Shown here: piece by piece, positions 6,761 through 13,601 of the stretch
Layout of the letters: each line of letters starts with the position of its first letter
Position numbering within the stretch: position 1 is the first letter of the stretch
Virus record (IMG/VR): IMGVR_UViG_3300042446_000927
Location: 1-27,869 of that record
Strand: one strand, 5' to 3'
Origin: a virus
Length of the DNA stretch: 27,869 bases
Program-made: the position numbers and the translations under genes
Notes under the pieces: model-generated
Seen by the model: the letters and a program-made list of their open reading frames with translations, nothing else
What the model was told of the DNA's origin: nothing
Databases searched by the model: none

Positions 6761-6984
6761 TGAATCCAAAAAGTCAGGCTTTATTAGAGCATCTAATAGT
6801 CCAAGGGGCTATTGAGATGTCTGGTATTGATGCTAACGGAGAAATGACTTATTCAATTACAGATAAACTAGAAGAAGTTCATCCAGAACTATATATGGAA
6901 CTTAAAAATGAGTTTGAGTATAATATGTTTGAGATGATCAATCAAGGGCCAAAGACTATGACATGGAAGATTAGAGCAAGATAA
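6760..6984 (+). CDS. Small conserved protein, paralogue of 7235-7564
   Basis: This 74-residue protein has an N-terminal helix-rich domain, LLEHLIVQGAIEMSGID..GE..YSITDKLEEVHPELY. It aligns closely with residues 8-48 of the protein at 7235-7564 (LINNLILQGALEVAGLD). The pattern of a short helix, a two-strand 'wing' with acid loop and then another helix resembles a small winged-helix fold, but no DNA-binding family is recognised. The gene is coupled to the nuclease upstream and directly abuts the thioredoxin gene. Confidence 0.65.
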   Translation: MNPKSQALLEHLIVQGAIEMSGIDANGEMTYSITDKLEEVHPELYMELKNEFEYNMFEMINQGPKTMTWKIRAR

Positions 6985-7248
6985 ATGAAAATGATTCTTT
7001 ATTTTACTGCTGATTGGTGTAATCCTTGTAAAAAAACAAGACCAATTGTTGAAGAGTTAAACCGTGAGCAAATCATGGCTAAATTCTTTATCATTGATGT
7101 TGATTCAGAAATTGAAATGACTCAAGACTTTGGAATTAAATCTGTACCTACCTTTGTTTTAATGAAAGATAACTCTGAGATTCATCGTGTAACTGGTGCA
7201 CAAACAAGACAGCAATTAGAAGAGTTGATTAGGTATGAGCAGTCCTGA
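6985..7248 (+). CDS. Thioredoxin/glutaredoxin-like protein
   Basis: Small thiol-disulfide oxidoreductase of 87 residues. The active site WCNPC (Cys12, Cys15) follows the first strand YFTADW. The cis-proline loop is KSVPTFVLM, and the last strand with a Gly turn is HRVTGAQT. It lacks the N-terminal strand and helix of full-length thioredoxins, which is usual for phage versions. A likely role is electron donation to a ribonucleotide reductase or redox control, but no such partner gene is in view. Its end overlaps the next gene by 14 nt. Confidence 0.9.
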   Translation: MKMILYFTADWCNPCKKTRPIVEELNREQIMAKFFIIDVDSEIEMTQDFGIKSVPTFVLMKDNSEIHRVTGAQTRQQLEELIRYEQS

Positions 7249-7564
7249 AGATGATCTAATCAATAATCTAATACTTCAAGGTGCTTTAGAGGTTGCTGGA
7301 TTAGATGCTGAAACTGGAGAATTTTTATATGCCGTAACCCCAAAACTTCAAGAAGTCATGCCAGGTATGTATGAGGACCATCTTAAGGTGGTAAATAAAG
7401 ACCTCTTAAATTTATGGGAAAAGGGATACCTAAACATTGATTTTTTATTGCCAGATCCTATAGTTACTATATCTGAAAAAGGTCTTGATAAGGTTGAGGT
7501 TTCTAAACTTACTAAGCCAGAAATCTGGGCATTAGAAGAAGTCAAAAGACTACTAAAGAACTAA
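7235..7564 (+). CDS. Small conserved protein, paralogue of 6760-6984
   Basis: This 109-residue protein has an N-terminal half that duplicates the protein at 6760-6984 (DLINNLILQGALEVAGLDAE, then a Y-A/S-V/I-T-x-K-L pattern). It carries about 60 additional residues with a repeated beta segment (DPIVTISEKGLDKVEVSKLT) and a final helix (PEIWALEEVKRLLKN). The design looks like one or two winged-helix-like modules. No enzyme motif is present. It starts inside the end of the thioredoxin gene. Confidence 0.65.
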   Translation: MSSPEDDLINNLILQGALEVAGLDAETGEFLYAVTPKLQEVMPGMYEDHLKVVNKDLLNLWEKGYLNIDFLLPDPIVTISEKGLDKVEVSKLTKPEIWALEEVKRLLKN

Positions 7565-7568
7565 AGTC

Positions 7569-7577
7569 TGATATAAT
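7569..7577 (+). promoter_or_regulatory. Extended -10 promoter, predicted leaderless
   Basis: TGATATAAT (7569-7577) is a perfect extended -10. It lies exactly 6 nt upstream of the ATG at 7584, and no Shine-Dalgarno can fit between them. No consensus -35 is seen. Confidence 0.65.
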
Positions 7578-7583
7578 CGGTAT

Positions 7584-8147
7584 ATGATAAAAGAAGGCGA
7601 CTTTGTTATGGGTATGACATCTGAGGGTGTTGTGCATGGCGTTGTAGAGCACATTATGGTTGAGGGTGGAACACTAGGTACCCCTGGATCAGAGTATGCC
7701 CTTGAGTCAATGCCACCAGAAAACCCAGCAATGTCTGTTAGAATTTATAAAGAAGAAGATGGCAAGTGGGAACCAACAGCCTATAGTATTGGGATGATGT
7801 ACAAGGATGCAACTGTTGCAGACATAAACAATCACAATATGGATTCAGAGGTTGCTATGGCAATGTATGATTCATCAATTGGAAAGTCAGAAGAAGTGGA
7901 AGATGAAATGGAAAAAGCAAAAAAGCCTAACTATGGTGAAATGATTCAACCACGTCGTGGTGGATCAACACCTTCAAATCCTAAACTATATGCAAGAGTT
8001 GTTCAAGCAGCAAAAGATAAGTTTGATGTATATCCTTCTGCAGTTGCAAATTCTTGGGTTGTTCAAGAATATAAGCGTCGTGGTGGAACATATAAGTCTG
8101 AAAAAGAATTAGGGTCAGATAATTTTTGGAATGGATTTTTAAAATAA
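7584..8147 (+). CDS. Conserved phage protein with C-terminal YPSAxANSWV module
   Basis: This 187-residue protein has an N-terminal beta-rich domain (IKEGDFVMGMTSEGVVHGVV, then VRIYKEEDGKWEPT) resembling SH3-like or head-protein-associated domains. An acidic linker (EEVEDEMEKAKKP) follows. The C-terminal module YARVVQAAKDKFDVYPSAVA NSWVVQEYKRRGGTY recurs in many phage proteins, often next to head-maturation genes. A structural or scaffold-associated role is plausible but unproven. It has its own leaderless-type promoter, and its TAA overlaps the next ATG. Confidence 0.65.
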   Translation: MIKEGDFVMGMTSEGVVHGVVEHIMVEGGTLGTPGSEYALESMPPENPAMSVRIYKEEDGKWEPTAYSIGMMYKDATVADINNHNMDSEVAMAMYDSSIGKSEEVEDEMEKAKKPNYGEMIQPRRGGSTPSNPKLYARVVQAAKDKFDVYPSAVANSWVVQEYKRRGGTYKSEKELGSDNFWNGFLK

Positions 8148-8281
8148 TGCCAAAGAAAAAAGCACAATCATTTAATGCAACACAAATTAAGGACGGAAAG
8201 ATTGTACGCATGAATAAAAACGGTACAGTTAAATCTATTCTTGGTCCATATGAAGTGAAGCATCCAAAGAAGGCTAAGTAA
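8147..8281 (+). CDS. Small basic hypothetical protein (44 aa)
   Basis: This 44-residue, Lys-rich protein (MPKKKAQSFNATQIKDGKIV ... HPKKAK) has a central 'DGKIVRMNKNGTVKSILG' beta-hairpin-like segment. It is linked by TAATG overlaps at both ends, to the gene before (8145-8149) and after (8279-8283). That coupling is strong support for translation. Function is unknown; the charge allows nucleic-acid binding. Confidence 0.6.
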   Translation: MPKKKAQSFNATQIKDGKIVRMNKNGTVKSILGPYEVKHPKKAK

Positions 8282-8652
8282 TGGCAGATACATACTCACC
8301 TAATGCAGGCATGAAGGCTGCTGCAAGACGTGCTTTGAAGTGGAAAGAAGATGGCAAGGCAACAGGGGCTGGAACTCCAGTAGGTTGGGGCAGAGCAACA
8401 GATATTGTTAGCGGTGCATCTATGTCTCTTGATACTGTTAAGAGAATGTACTCTTTCTTTTCACGTCATGAAGTAGATAAAAAAGGTAAGGGTTTTTACG
8501 ATGGTCCAGAGTTTCCTTCTAATGGAAGAATTATGTGGGAAGCATGGGGAGGAGATGCAGGGTTTGCATGGAGTCGTGCCATCGTTGAGCGTGAAAAAAG
8601 CAAGACAGAAAAAGTTTGGCAAGGAAGTCCATTTAGTATCAGGGGGAAGTAA
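8281..8652 (+). CDS. Conserved phage virion-associated protein
   Basis: This 123-residue protein is of a highly conserved phage type with the order NAGMKAAARRALKWKEDGKA, GAGTPVGWGRATDIVSG, SLDTVKRMYSFFSRHEVDKK and MWEAWGGDAGFAWSR. Similar domains are found alone or fused to head and maturation proteins in many tailed phages. Strong conservation of the Arg, Trp, His and Asp positions suggests a binding or catalytic role, but none is established that I can name. It is coupled to the neighbour upstream and sits in a likely virion-related block. Confidence 0.7.
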   Translation: MADTYSPNAGMKAAARRALKWKEDGKATGAGTPVGWGRATDIVSGASMSLDTVKRMYSFFSRHEVDKKGKGFYDGPEFPSNGRIMWEAWGGDAGFAWSRAIVEREKSKTEKVWQGSPFSIRGK

Positions 8653-8654
8653 AT

Positions 8655-8807
8655 ATGGAAGATTTAACAATTGAAGAAGTACAACAATTGGTTACATTTT
8701 ATAAGCAAAAAGCAGCAGACATGGAACTTAATTTACTGCAGGCACAGTTAAAACTTAACAGAGTTTTGTTTAAAGATACAGTATTAGAAAAAAAAATAAC
8801 TAAATAG
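8655..8807 (+). CDS. Coiled-coil small protein (50 aa)
   Basis: ATG at 8655 opens a 50-residue frame, MEDLTIEEVQQLVTFYKQKA followed by a long amphipathic helix with Leu heptads (DMELNLLQAQLKLNRVLFKD). It starts two bases after the previous stop and ends 12 bases before the next ATG. It is likely an oligomerising helical protein, for example an assembly or scaffold helper. I see no family signature. Confidence 0.6.
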   Translation: MEDLTIEEVQQLVTFYKQKAADMELNLLQAQLKLNRVLFKDTVLEKKITK

Positions 8808-8819
8808 TTAGGAGAAAAA

Positions 8820-9239
8820 ATGCAGGCTATTCTTACTATCGGCTTGACATTGATAGTTTTTTCCTCTATAATTATAGTAATGAACAAAAAAAGAAAGAAA
8901 TCTTTTAGTAAAATATTATATCGCCAAAGCGATATGCACAATATATTAAAAGACTTTTTCTTTAAAGACATTTTTGATGATAAGGTTATTACGTCTCAAT
9001 CTAAAATTTGGAAAGAGAAACAAACAACTAGAGTTGTCATAATAGATCAAAGAGCATATTGGGTGTCAAATAACATGTTTTATGTTGGAGACACAGTGGA
9101 TGGAAAGGTTAGACCAGAAACTGGCAAGCCTTTAGACACAACCAAGATGTCAAAAAGAGAAGTAGATAAGATGTTATTCATCCTGGATAACTTAAAGAAT
9201 GGGAAAATAAATGATAGTGGCAGTACAGGGAACCAATGA
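8820..9239 (+). CDS. Single-span membrane protein, unknown function
   Basis: This 139-residue protein has one N-terminal transmembrane segment (ILTIGLTLIVFSSIIIVM) followed by KKRKK, so the body faces the cytoplasm. The soluble part has a beta-rich middle (TRVVIIDQRAYWVSNNMFYV) and an acidic/polar tail (GKINDSGSTGNQ). The ribosome binding site TTAGGAG is 7 nt upstream of the ATG. Its end overlaps the next gene by 29 nt. No family is recognised. Confidence 0.6.
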   Translation: MQAILTIGLTLIVFSSIIIVMNKKRKKSFSKILYRQSDMHNILKDFFFKDIFDDKVITSQSKIWKEKQTTRVVIIDQRAYWVSNNMFYVGDTVDGKVRPETGKPLDTTKMSKREVDKMLFILDNLKNGKINDSGSTGNQ

Positions 9240-9561
9240 GTTTAATGACTATAACCTATTCCTTCGTGCTATAAGTGTTGCTTTATCGGGAATGAAAGAA
9301 GAAGAAAAAGATTTTATAATCTATTCTGTTGGACCAACAAAGGTCAACTCTTTTGTTTCAGAGTTTTCAAACCTTTCAGAAAGAGGAATGAAGGCAAGGG
9401 GTCGTAAAATAAAGTTTTACAAAGTTCCAGAAAGTTGGGTACATGACAACATGGATCAAGTAAACTATTTTGCATTTCTTAGTAAACCAAAAGAGCCAGT
9501 ATCCAAATTAACAACTTTTGCAGAATCAAAAAATGTAGAAGTAGGAATCTTCCGTTACTAA
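9211..9561 (+). CDS. SLOG/Rossmann-like small protein
   Basis: This 116-residue protein opens with MIVAVQGTNEFNDYNLFLRA, the 'v.G...f.d...l...l' pattern of SLOG/YspA-type Rossmann proteins. A second strand FIIYSVGP and an RGRKIKFYKV strand with basic residues follow. SLOG proteins bind nucleotides or their derivatives; whether this one does is unproven. It begins inside the previous gene, and the start fits GGGAAA just upstream. Confidence 0.5.
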   Translation: MIVAVQGTNEFNDYNLFLRAISVALSGMKEEEKDFIIYSVGPTKVNSFVSEFSNLSERGMKARGRKIKFYKVPESWVHDNMDQVNYFAFLSKPKEPVSKLTTFAESKNVEVGIFRY

Positions 9562-9574
9562 AAGAAAGAATATA

Positions 9575-9784
9575 ATGATAATCAATTCGTTGGCACAAAT
9601 GGAAAAAATTGTTCAAAAAAACAAAGAACTTGCATGGATTGGCTGGGACGTTGTAGAGCGTAAAAGATCAGACCTTGCCAGAACTTCACCAAGTGGTGTT
9701 CGTGTGAAACATGCGTGGTACCTACAAAAAACCTTTAACCTTAATCGTAATGGTTGGGACATTCCAAACAAATACGGTCAGTAA
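9575..9784 (+). CDS. Small conserved phage protein (69 aa)
   Basis: Conserved-looking protein rich in Trp and basic residues: KELAWIGWDVVERKRSDLAR, then SGVRVKHAWYLQ and NRNGWDIP. The start may be ATG 9575, with AAAGAAAG about 7 nt upstream, or the internal ATG 9599. A TATAAT (9571-9576) overlaps the first codon and is probably chance for this gene. The stop directly abuts the whiB-like ATG. It is not a named family; similar short proteins appear in actinophage genomes. Confidence 0.6.
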   Translation: MIINSLAQMEKIVQKNKELAWIGWDVVERKRSDLARTSPSGVRVKHAWYLQKTFNLNRNGWDIPNKYGQ

Positions 9785-10066
9785 ATGAAACAACATTTGT
9801 GGAAAGATGAAGCAGCCTGTCTTGGGCTTGATACTAACATATTCTTTGATAAGTATGAAGATGATGTAGAAGTACGTCCAATTGTAGACTCAATCTGCCA
9901 GAGATGCCCAGTATCAAATATATGTTTTGCTAATGGTGTTTCTGGTAAAGAATATGGTGTTTGGGGTGGTGTATTTCTTGAAATGGGCAACATATCTAGA
10001 GAGTTTAATAAACATAAAACTAAACAAGACTGGGCTAATACCTGGCAAGCATTGACAATGGAATAA
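9785..10066 (+). CDS. WhiB-like iron-sulfur transcription factor
   Basis: This 93-residue Wbl protein has the four cluster ligands at Cys12, Cys38, Cys41 and Cys47 (C-x25-C-x2-C-x5-C, with ICQRCPVSNIC). After them come YGVWGGVFLE, the family's G[VI]WGG turn that contacts the primary sigma factor, and a short basic tail. Such proteins bind a [4Fe-4S] cluster and act with the actinobacterial sigma factor region 4. Phage copies are known to alter host transcription. It is strong evidence for an actinobacterial host, because the family is confined to Actinobacteria and their phages. Confidence 0.95.
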   Translation: MKQHLWKDEAACLGLDTNIFFDKYEDDVEVRPIVDSICQRCPVSNICFANGVSGKEYGVWGGVFLEMGNISREFNKHKTKQDWANTWQALTME

Positions 10067-10067
10067 A

Positions 10068-10775
10068 ATGAAAAAAAATATTAAAATAATACCAAATAAC
10101 AAACTTTTTGAAAGTTTTATTAACATTGTTCCATCTTCTGAATTTGTTCCAGAGTGGTACAGAAAGTCGCCATCAACAATGACTGGTGCATACTCAGAAC
10201 TTTTTCCTGAAAATCCAAAAGGAACAATGTCAACATATAAAAAATGTACTCCATTTTTTGATGCTTTAACAATTGGATACACGGTTTTTTTAACTGCTGA
10301 TATTGAGGTAATAAAACAAGACAATGGCCTTCCATATATTATGTGGAGGACAAGTAGAAAGATTATAACGGAGCATTCTATTGACCAATGGGAAGGTTTA
10401 CCATCTCCTGAAGGATACTCTAAATATGTTTATAAATGGCATAATGATTTTGTTTTACAAACTCCTAAAGACTATTCCTTGTTATTTATAAGTCCAATGA
10501 ATAGGTTTGACTTGCCATTTATTTCTGTCAATGGAGTTGTTGATACTGACAAATATAACCTTAATGTTCAGTTTCCATTTTTTATAAAAGATAATTTTAC
10601 TGGAATAATTGAAAAAGGAACTCCAATAGTTCAAATAATCCCTATTAAAAGAGAGTCTTGGGCAAGAGAAGTTAAACCATATGACCAAAATGCTAATATA
10701 AAATTAGAAAAATTTTTATCTACAATTAAAAGATCTTATAAAAATAATTTTTGGGTAAAGAAAGACTATAGATAG
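10068..10775 (+). CDS. Four-copy unknown family, member A (DUF6065-like)
   Basis: This 235-residue protein shares a full-length pattern with three others in the window (12371-13102, 19757-20473, 20953-21672). The order is VPEWYRKSP (about 27), KKCTPFFDALTIGY (about 58), a strand TADIEV, TPKDYSLLFISPMNRFDLPF (about 135), GVVDTDKYN (about 157), IIEKGTPIVQIIPIKRESW (about 182) and a C-terminal NFWVKKDYR. The beta-rich layout and the GTP-x2-Q-x-IP-x-KR motif resemble what I recall of DUF6065, but I could not run a search. Function is unknown. There is no signal peptide or membrane segment. Confidence 0.75.
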   Translation: MKKNIKIIPNNKLFESFINIVPSSEFVPEWYRKSPSTMTGAYSELFPENPKGTMSTYKKCTPFFDALTIGYTVFLTADIEVIKQDNGLPYIMWRTSRKIITEHSIDQWEGLPSPEGYSKYVYKWHNDFVLQTPKDYSLLFISPMNRFDLPFISVNGVVDTDKYNLNVQFPFFIKDNFTGIIEKGTPIVQIIPIKRESWAREVKPYDQNANIKLEKFLSTIKRSYKNNFWVKKDYR

Positions 10776-11006
10776 ATGTATACAGATCAAATGCGTAGAG
10801 CCTTTCATTCTATAATTCCCCCAAAAGATTTCAAAATAGAATTAACTGATAATGAACATTTTTTAACAATTAAACTAGATGAATATGTATTTGCAAGAAT
10901 GGTTCATGATGACAAAATACAGGCATTACAATATGTTTTAAATGCAAAAAAGGCATTAGAGATGGAAGGCGCAATAGTGTTAGTTACAAGAGAGGCTATT
11001 AAATGA
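10776..11006 (+). CDS. Small conserved hypothetical protein (76 aa)
   Basis: The protein begins directly after the stop of family member A and ends in an ATGA overlap with the glycosyltransferase. Sequence features are a polar N-terminus, a strand pair (FLTIKLDEYVFARMV), and a helix HDDKIQALQYVLNAKKALE followed by a strand AIVLVTRE. The compact alpha/beta pattern is reminiscent of small phage regulators, but I recognise no family. It is probably expressed in the same transcript as its neighbours. Confidence 0.6.
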   Translation: MYTDQMRRAFHSIIPPKDFKIELTDNEHFLTIKLDEYVFARMVHDDKIQALQYVLNAKKALEMEGAIVLVTREAIK

Positions 11007-11923
11007 CAATCTTTATATCTATAGCATCTTTTCGTGATCCAGAACTTGAGTGGACTATTAAGAGTGCTATTAACAATGCCAGCAATCCAGAAAATTTATA
11101 CTTTGGCGTTGTTTATCAAGGATTACCATTAGAGATGCCAAACTTTGACTTTGTTCCAAACCTGTCATTAGTAACTATGCACTCTAAAGAGGCCAGAGGT
11201 GCGGGGTATGCAAGAGCAAAAGCCATGGAACTATACAATAATGAAGAATACTTTCTTCAAATTGACTCACACACAAGATTTGCAAAAGACTGGGACACTA
11301 TATCTATTGATCAACTAGAAAGGGCTAAGAATATATCTGGTCATTCTTCAGTTATTCTTTCATATTTCCCTGCCCCATATGAGCCAGAAAGTAATGGCGG
11401 TATGCATTTAATAAAAAAACACCCAAAGATAAAATCATATCCAACTAGACAAAAGGTAGCATTAAATAGAAAGAATCAATGGACAGCAGAAAGACTTGAG
11501 TTTATAAATAGGGCAAAAGAAGATCCAGAAATATCAGAGACTGTTCTTGGTGGCTTTATGTTTTCTTATGGAGCAATGGTTAATGAACTTCCATATGATC
11601 CAGATTTAAGTTTCTTTGGTGAAGAGATTTGTTTTGCTATGAGGGCTTGGACTAGAGGTTGGGATATTTATTCTCCTGCAAAAAATATTGTTTATCATTT
11701 TTATTCTCGTGGTGGATACTATAAAATTTGGGGAGACAGAAACTTAAGAGGTTTATCCTGGAAAGAATTAGAAGAGATATCATATAAGAAACAAAAAAGA
11801 ATTCTTTGTGGTGAAGAAGAGGGAATATTTGGTGCTGGAAACGTTAGAACCCTTGCAGAATATGAGATCTTTACTAATACTAACTTTAAAGATTTTTATA
11901 GTTTGACAAACCCACGGTATTAG
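11003..11923 (+). CDS. GlcNAc-type glycosyltransferase (PF11397-like)
   Basis: This 306-residue GT-A enzyme is related to the Skp1/GlcNAc transferase family known from eukaryotes, giant viruses and phages. The start TIFISIASFRDPELEWTI is the typical first strand and loop. FGVVYQG and ARGAGYARAKAM follow. The metal-binding DxH-type motif is QIDSHTRFAKDWD near residue 91. The conserved FGEEICFAMRAWTRGWDIYS with YHFYSRGG is near 205-235. It most likely adds N-acetylglucosamine or a similar sugar to a protein or glycan. It overlaps the upstream gene by ATGA and ends in a sequence that also holds the next promoter. Confidence 0.88.
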   Translation: MTIFISIASFRDPELEWTIKSAINNASNPENLYFGVVYQGLPLEMPNFDFVPNLSLVTMHSKEARGAGYARAKAMELYNNEEYFLQIDSHTRFAKDWDTISIDQLERAKNISGHSSVILSYFPAPYEPESNGGMHLIKKHPKIKSYPTRQKVALNRKNQWTAERLEFINRAKEDPEISETVLGGFMFSYGAMVNELPYDPDLSFFGEEICFAMRAWTRGWDIYSPAKNIVYHFYSRGGYYKIWGDRNLRGLSWKELEEISYKKQKRILCGEEEGIFGAGNVRTLAEYEIFTNTNFKDFYSLTNPRY

Positions 11924-11931
11924 GATATAAT
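11903..11931 (+). promoter_or_regulatory. Consensus promoter, predicted leaderless
   Basis: TTGACA (11903-11908), a 17-nt spacer and TATAAT (11926-11931) match the bacterial consensus at every base. The ATG of the next gene begins 6 nt later (11938). The predicted transcript therefore starts at the start codon. The promoter lies inside the last codons of the glycosyltransferase. Confidence 0.85.
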
Positions 11932-11937
11932 TAAAAC

Positions 11938-12390
11938 ATGTGGAGTGGTGATATGAAAGATATTTTTCTGGTTGTTTTTGCAACATTGTCTCTTTGCTTT
12001 GCAGCCTCATACATATTAGTTTTAAAACAATCTATAAAACTTAAAAGAGATCTTTCAAAACTTTTTATTGAAAAAACTTTGCTTCAAGAATATGTTGATA
12101 TAACCAAGTCTACAAAAATAAAAGAAGATTCAGATGATTCAATACATAAAGAAAATTTTATTAAGTTTCTTTCTGATTCACGAGACTGGGCTTTTTCATA
12201 TATTGAAAGTGTGCAAAAAGGATTAACTAGTTTTGTTAATGATGTTGATGCAGACATATCACACTTTGACGAATATGGAGATGCTCTGTCTATGTCAAGG
12301 CCAGACTATCCATCTATGAAGAATATTTCAAAAGCATATAAAGAATTAAAGACACTGCTTCCAGAAGAAAATGAAAAAATTAATGAATGA
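11938..12390 (+). CDS. Membrane-anchored coiled-coil protein
   Basis: This 150-residue protein has one N-terminal transmembrane segment (IFLVVFATLSLCFAASYILV). A basic helix LKQSIKLKRDLSKLFIEKTL follows, then a soluble region with DFxxFLSDSRDWAFSYI-type motifs (KFLSDSRDWAFSYIESVQ). The predicted topology places the body in the cytoplasm. Proteins with this '...SRDWAFxYIE.vq' segment are common in actinophage genomes, with no known role. It has the best promoter in the window and probably a leaderless mRNA. The next gene begins 20 nt before its end. Confidence 0.65.
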   Translation: MWSGDMKDIFLVVFATLSLCFAASYILVLKQSIKLKRDLSKLFIEKTLLQEYVDITKSTKIKEDSDDSIHKENFIKFLSDSRDWAFSYIESVQKGLTSFVNDVDADISHFDEYGDALSMSRPDYPSMKNISKAYKELKTLLPEENEKINE

Positions 12391-13102
12391 TAAAGATGTT
12401 TTTTTTATTCCAAAAGATAAAAATACTGAAATTATGGTTCCACACCCAAAGCCATCCAAAAACTATTTACCTCAATGGTTTAAAGATATGCCACCAGCAT
12501 TATCAGATCTTGATAATAATAAGATGGATGAAACAGCAAAGAAATGTATTCCATTTTTAGATTCATTAACTTCAGGTTATACACAAGAGTTAGCGTGTGA
12601 TTTAGAAATTAAAAATCACGGATTTGATGAGGAAACCCAACAAGATATAATCACATACAACTGGTCTGGCCCATTTAAGCCAATGTCTACAAGAATGGAA
12701 GAAACTAGATCTAGAAACTCACTTCCAAATTTTGATGGATACTATAGCAATGAGCAACACTGGAATAGTTTTTGGGAACCTAAAACACCAAAAGGATACA
12801 GCACCTTATATTATCATCCAGCAAATAGATTTGATTTGCCATTTATGACAATGAATGCAATAATTGATACAGATAATTGGTCACTTACTGGACCAGTACC
12901 ATTTTTAATTAAAAAGGGATTTCAAGGAATAATACCCGCAGGAACTCCAATATATCAGATGATATTTATTAAAAGAGAAAAATGGAATTCATTTAAAAAA
13001 GAATATAATGAAGAAGAACAAAAATCTTTAGAGTATGGGGTTAGAAGATTCTTTAAAGATGGTTATAAAAAACTACATTGGGAAAAAAAGGATTATCTAT
13101 GA
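12371..13102 (+). CDS. Four-copy unknown family, member B
   Basis: This 243-residue member carries the family pattern: LPQWFKDMPP (about 33), KKCIPFLDSLTSGY (about 57), TPKGYSTLYYHPANRFDLPF (about 140), AIIDTDNW (about 163), GFQGIIPAGTPIYQMIFIKR (about 185) and C-terminal HWEKKDYL. It differs from the others by an insertion near residue 80 (HGFDEETQQD). GVVDTDK is changed to AIIDTDN, and the Gly-Glu/Lys of the EKGTP motif to PAGTP. The start could be ATG 12371 or 12383. Its stop overlaps the next gene (ATGA). Confidence 0.75.
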   Translation: MKKLMNDKDVFFIPKDKNTEIMVPHPKPSKNYLPQWFKDMPPALSDLDNNKMDETAKKCIPFLDSLTSGYTQELACDLEIKNHGFDEETQQDIITYNWSGPFKPMSTRMEETRSRNSLPNFDGYYSNEQHWNSFWEPKTPKGYSTLYYHPANRFDLPFMTMNAIIDTDNWSLTGPVPFLIKKGFQGIIPAGTPIYQMIFIKREKWNSFKKEYNEEEQKSLEYGVRRFFKDGYKKLHWEKKDYL

Positions 13103-13257
13103 GAGATATATTGTTATCAACGCTAACAGGTTTTGGATGTGGTGTAGTATTTGCTGCATTCAAATTGCCAGTTCCAGCACCACCAGTTTTTGCGGGAGTC
13201 GCAGGAATTGTAGGGCTATGGGCTGGATATGCTATACTAATAAAAGTTCTATCCTAG
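13099..13257 (+). CDS. XapX-domain small membrane protein
   Basis: This 52-residue protein has two hydrophobic helices around the family core FKLPVPAPPVFAGVAGIVGL, a close match to the XapX (DUF1427) pattern 'lklPvPAPpvlaGllGivGi'. The first helix is LLSTLTGFGCGVVFAAF. XapX proteins have no settled function. In this setting, immediately before a holin-like gene and with two membrane spans, it could be an accessory lysis protein; that is inference. The start overlaps the upstream stop (ATGA), and the TAG is part of the AGGAGG site of the next gene. Confidence 0.8.
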   Translation: MRDILLSTLTGFGCGVVFAAFKLPVPAPPVFAGVAGIVGLWAGYAILIKVLS

Positions 13258-13265
13258 GAGGAAAA

Positions 13266-13550
13266 ATGAACACAGAACAACTAAAGGCACTACTTGCATC
13301 ATACGGACGCTCAGTCCTTGCATCAGGCCTTGCACTATATATGGCAGGAGTAACAGATCCAAAGGATCTATGGACTGCACTTGTAGCAGCAATTGCACCA
13401 GTTGCAATTAGAGCAATCAATCCAGCAGACAAGGCTTTTGGTATCTTGCCAGATGCTAAGGCTGTAGAGACGGCTCTGAAGGCTGCTAAGGCACCTGTAA
13501 AGAAGGCTGCAAAAAAGGCTGTTGCTAAGAAAGCAGCGCCAAAGAAGTAA
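13266..13550 (+). CDS. Holin-like protein with Lys/Ala tail
   Basis: This 94-residue protein has one or two hydrophobic segments (VLASGLALYMAGV and LWTALVAAIAPVAIRAI). The highly basic, low-complexity tail APVKKAAKKAVAKKAAPKK follows. Similar proteins in actinophages and aquatic phages are annotated as holins because of size, membrane segments and charged tail. The excellent AGGAGG ribosome binding site is 6 nt upstream of ATG 13266. It is the last gene before a strong terminator. It would release the endolysin at 5291-5923, although the two are 7 kb apart. A packaging- or DNA-binding role for the histone-like tail is an alternative. Confidence 0.6.
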   Translation: MNTEQLKALLASYGRSVLASGLALYMAGVTDPKDLWTALVAAIAPVAIRAINPADKAFGILPDAKAVETALKAAKAPVKKAAKKAVAKKAAPKK

Positions 13551-13567
13551 TAGTTACTTACAGGATT

Positions 13568-13601
13568 GCCAGTCTAGAGATAGGCTGGCTTTTTTGTTTT
13601 A
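13568..13601 (+). terminator. Strong rho-independent terminator
   Basis: GCCAGTC (13568-13574) pairs with GGCTGGC (13583-13589), with one T·G pair, over an 8-nt loop, followed by TTTTTTGTTTT. It ends the rightward gene block. Its T tract overlaps the stop codon of the leftward glycosyltransferase at 13599, so the two convergent blocks meet here without a gap. Confidence 0.9.

Noticed and set aside
9914-10324. A 136-residue minus-strand frame opposite WhiB and family member A.
   Set aside because: Both plus-strand genes are clearly real; the frame is a shadow with no recognisable domain.
10068-10775. The four-copy family as dUTPase-like or 2-oxoglutarate oxygenases.
   Set aside because: The GTP-x2-Q and DTD motifs recall dUTPase-type beta folds, but the order of motifs does not match dUTPase, and no HxD...H iron site is shared by all four copies.
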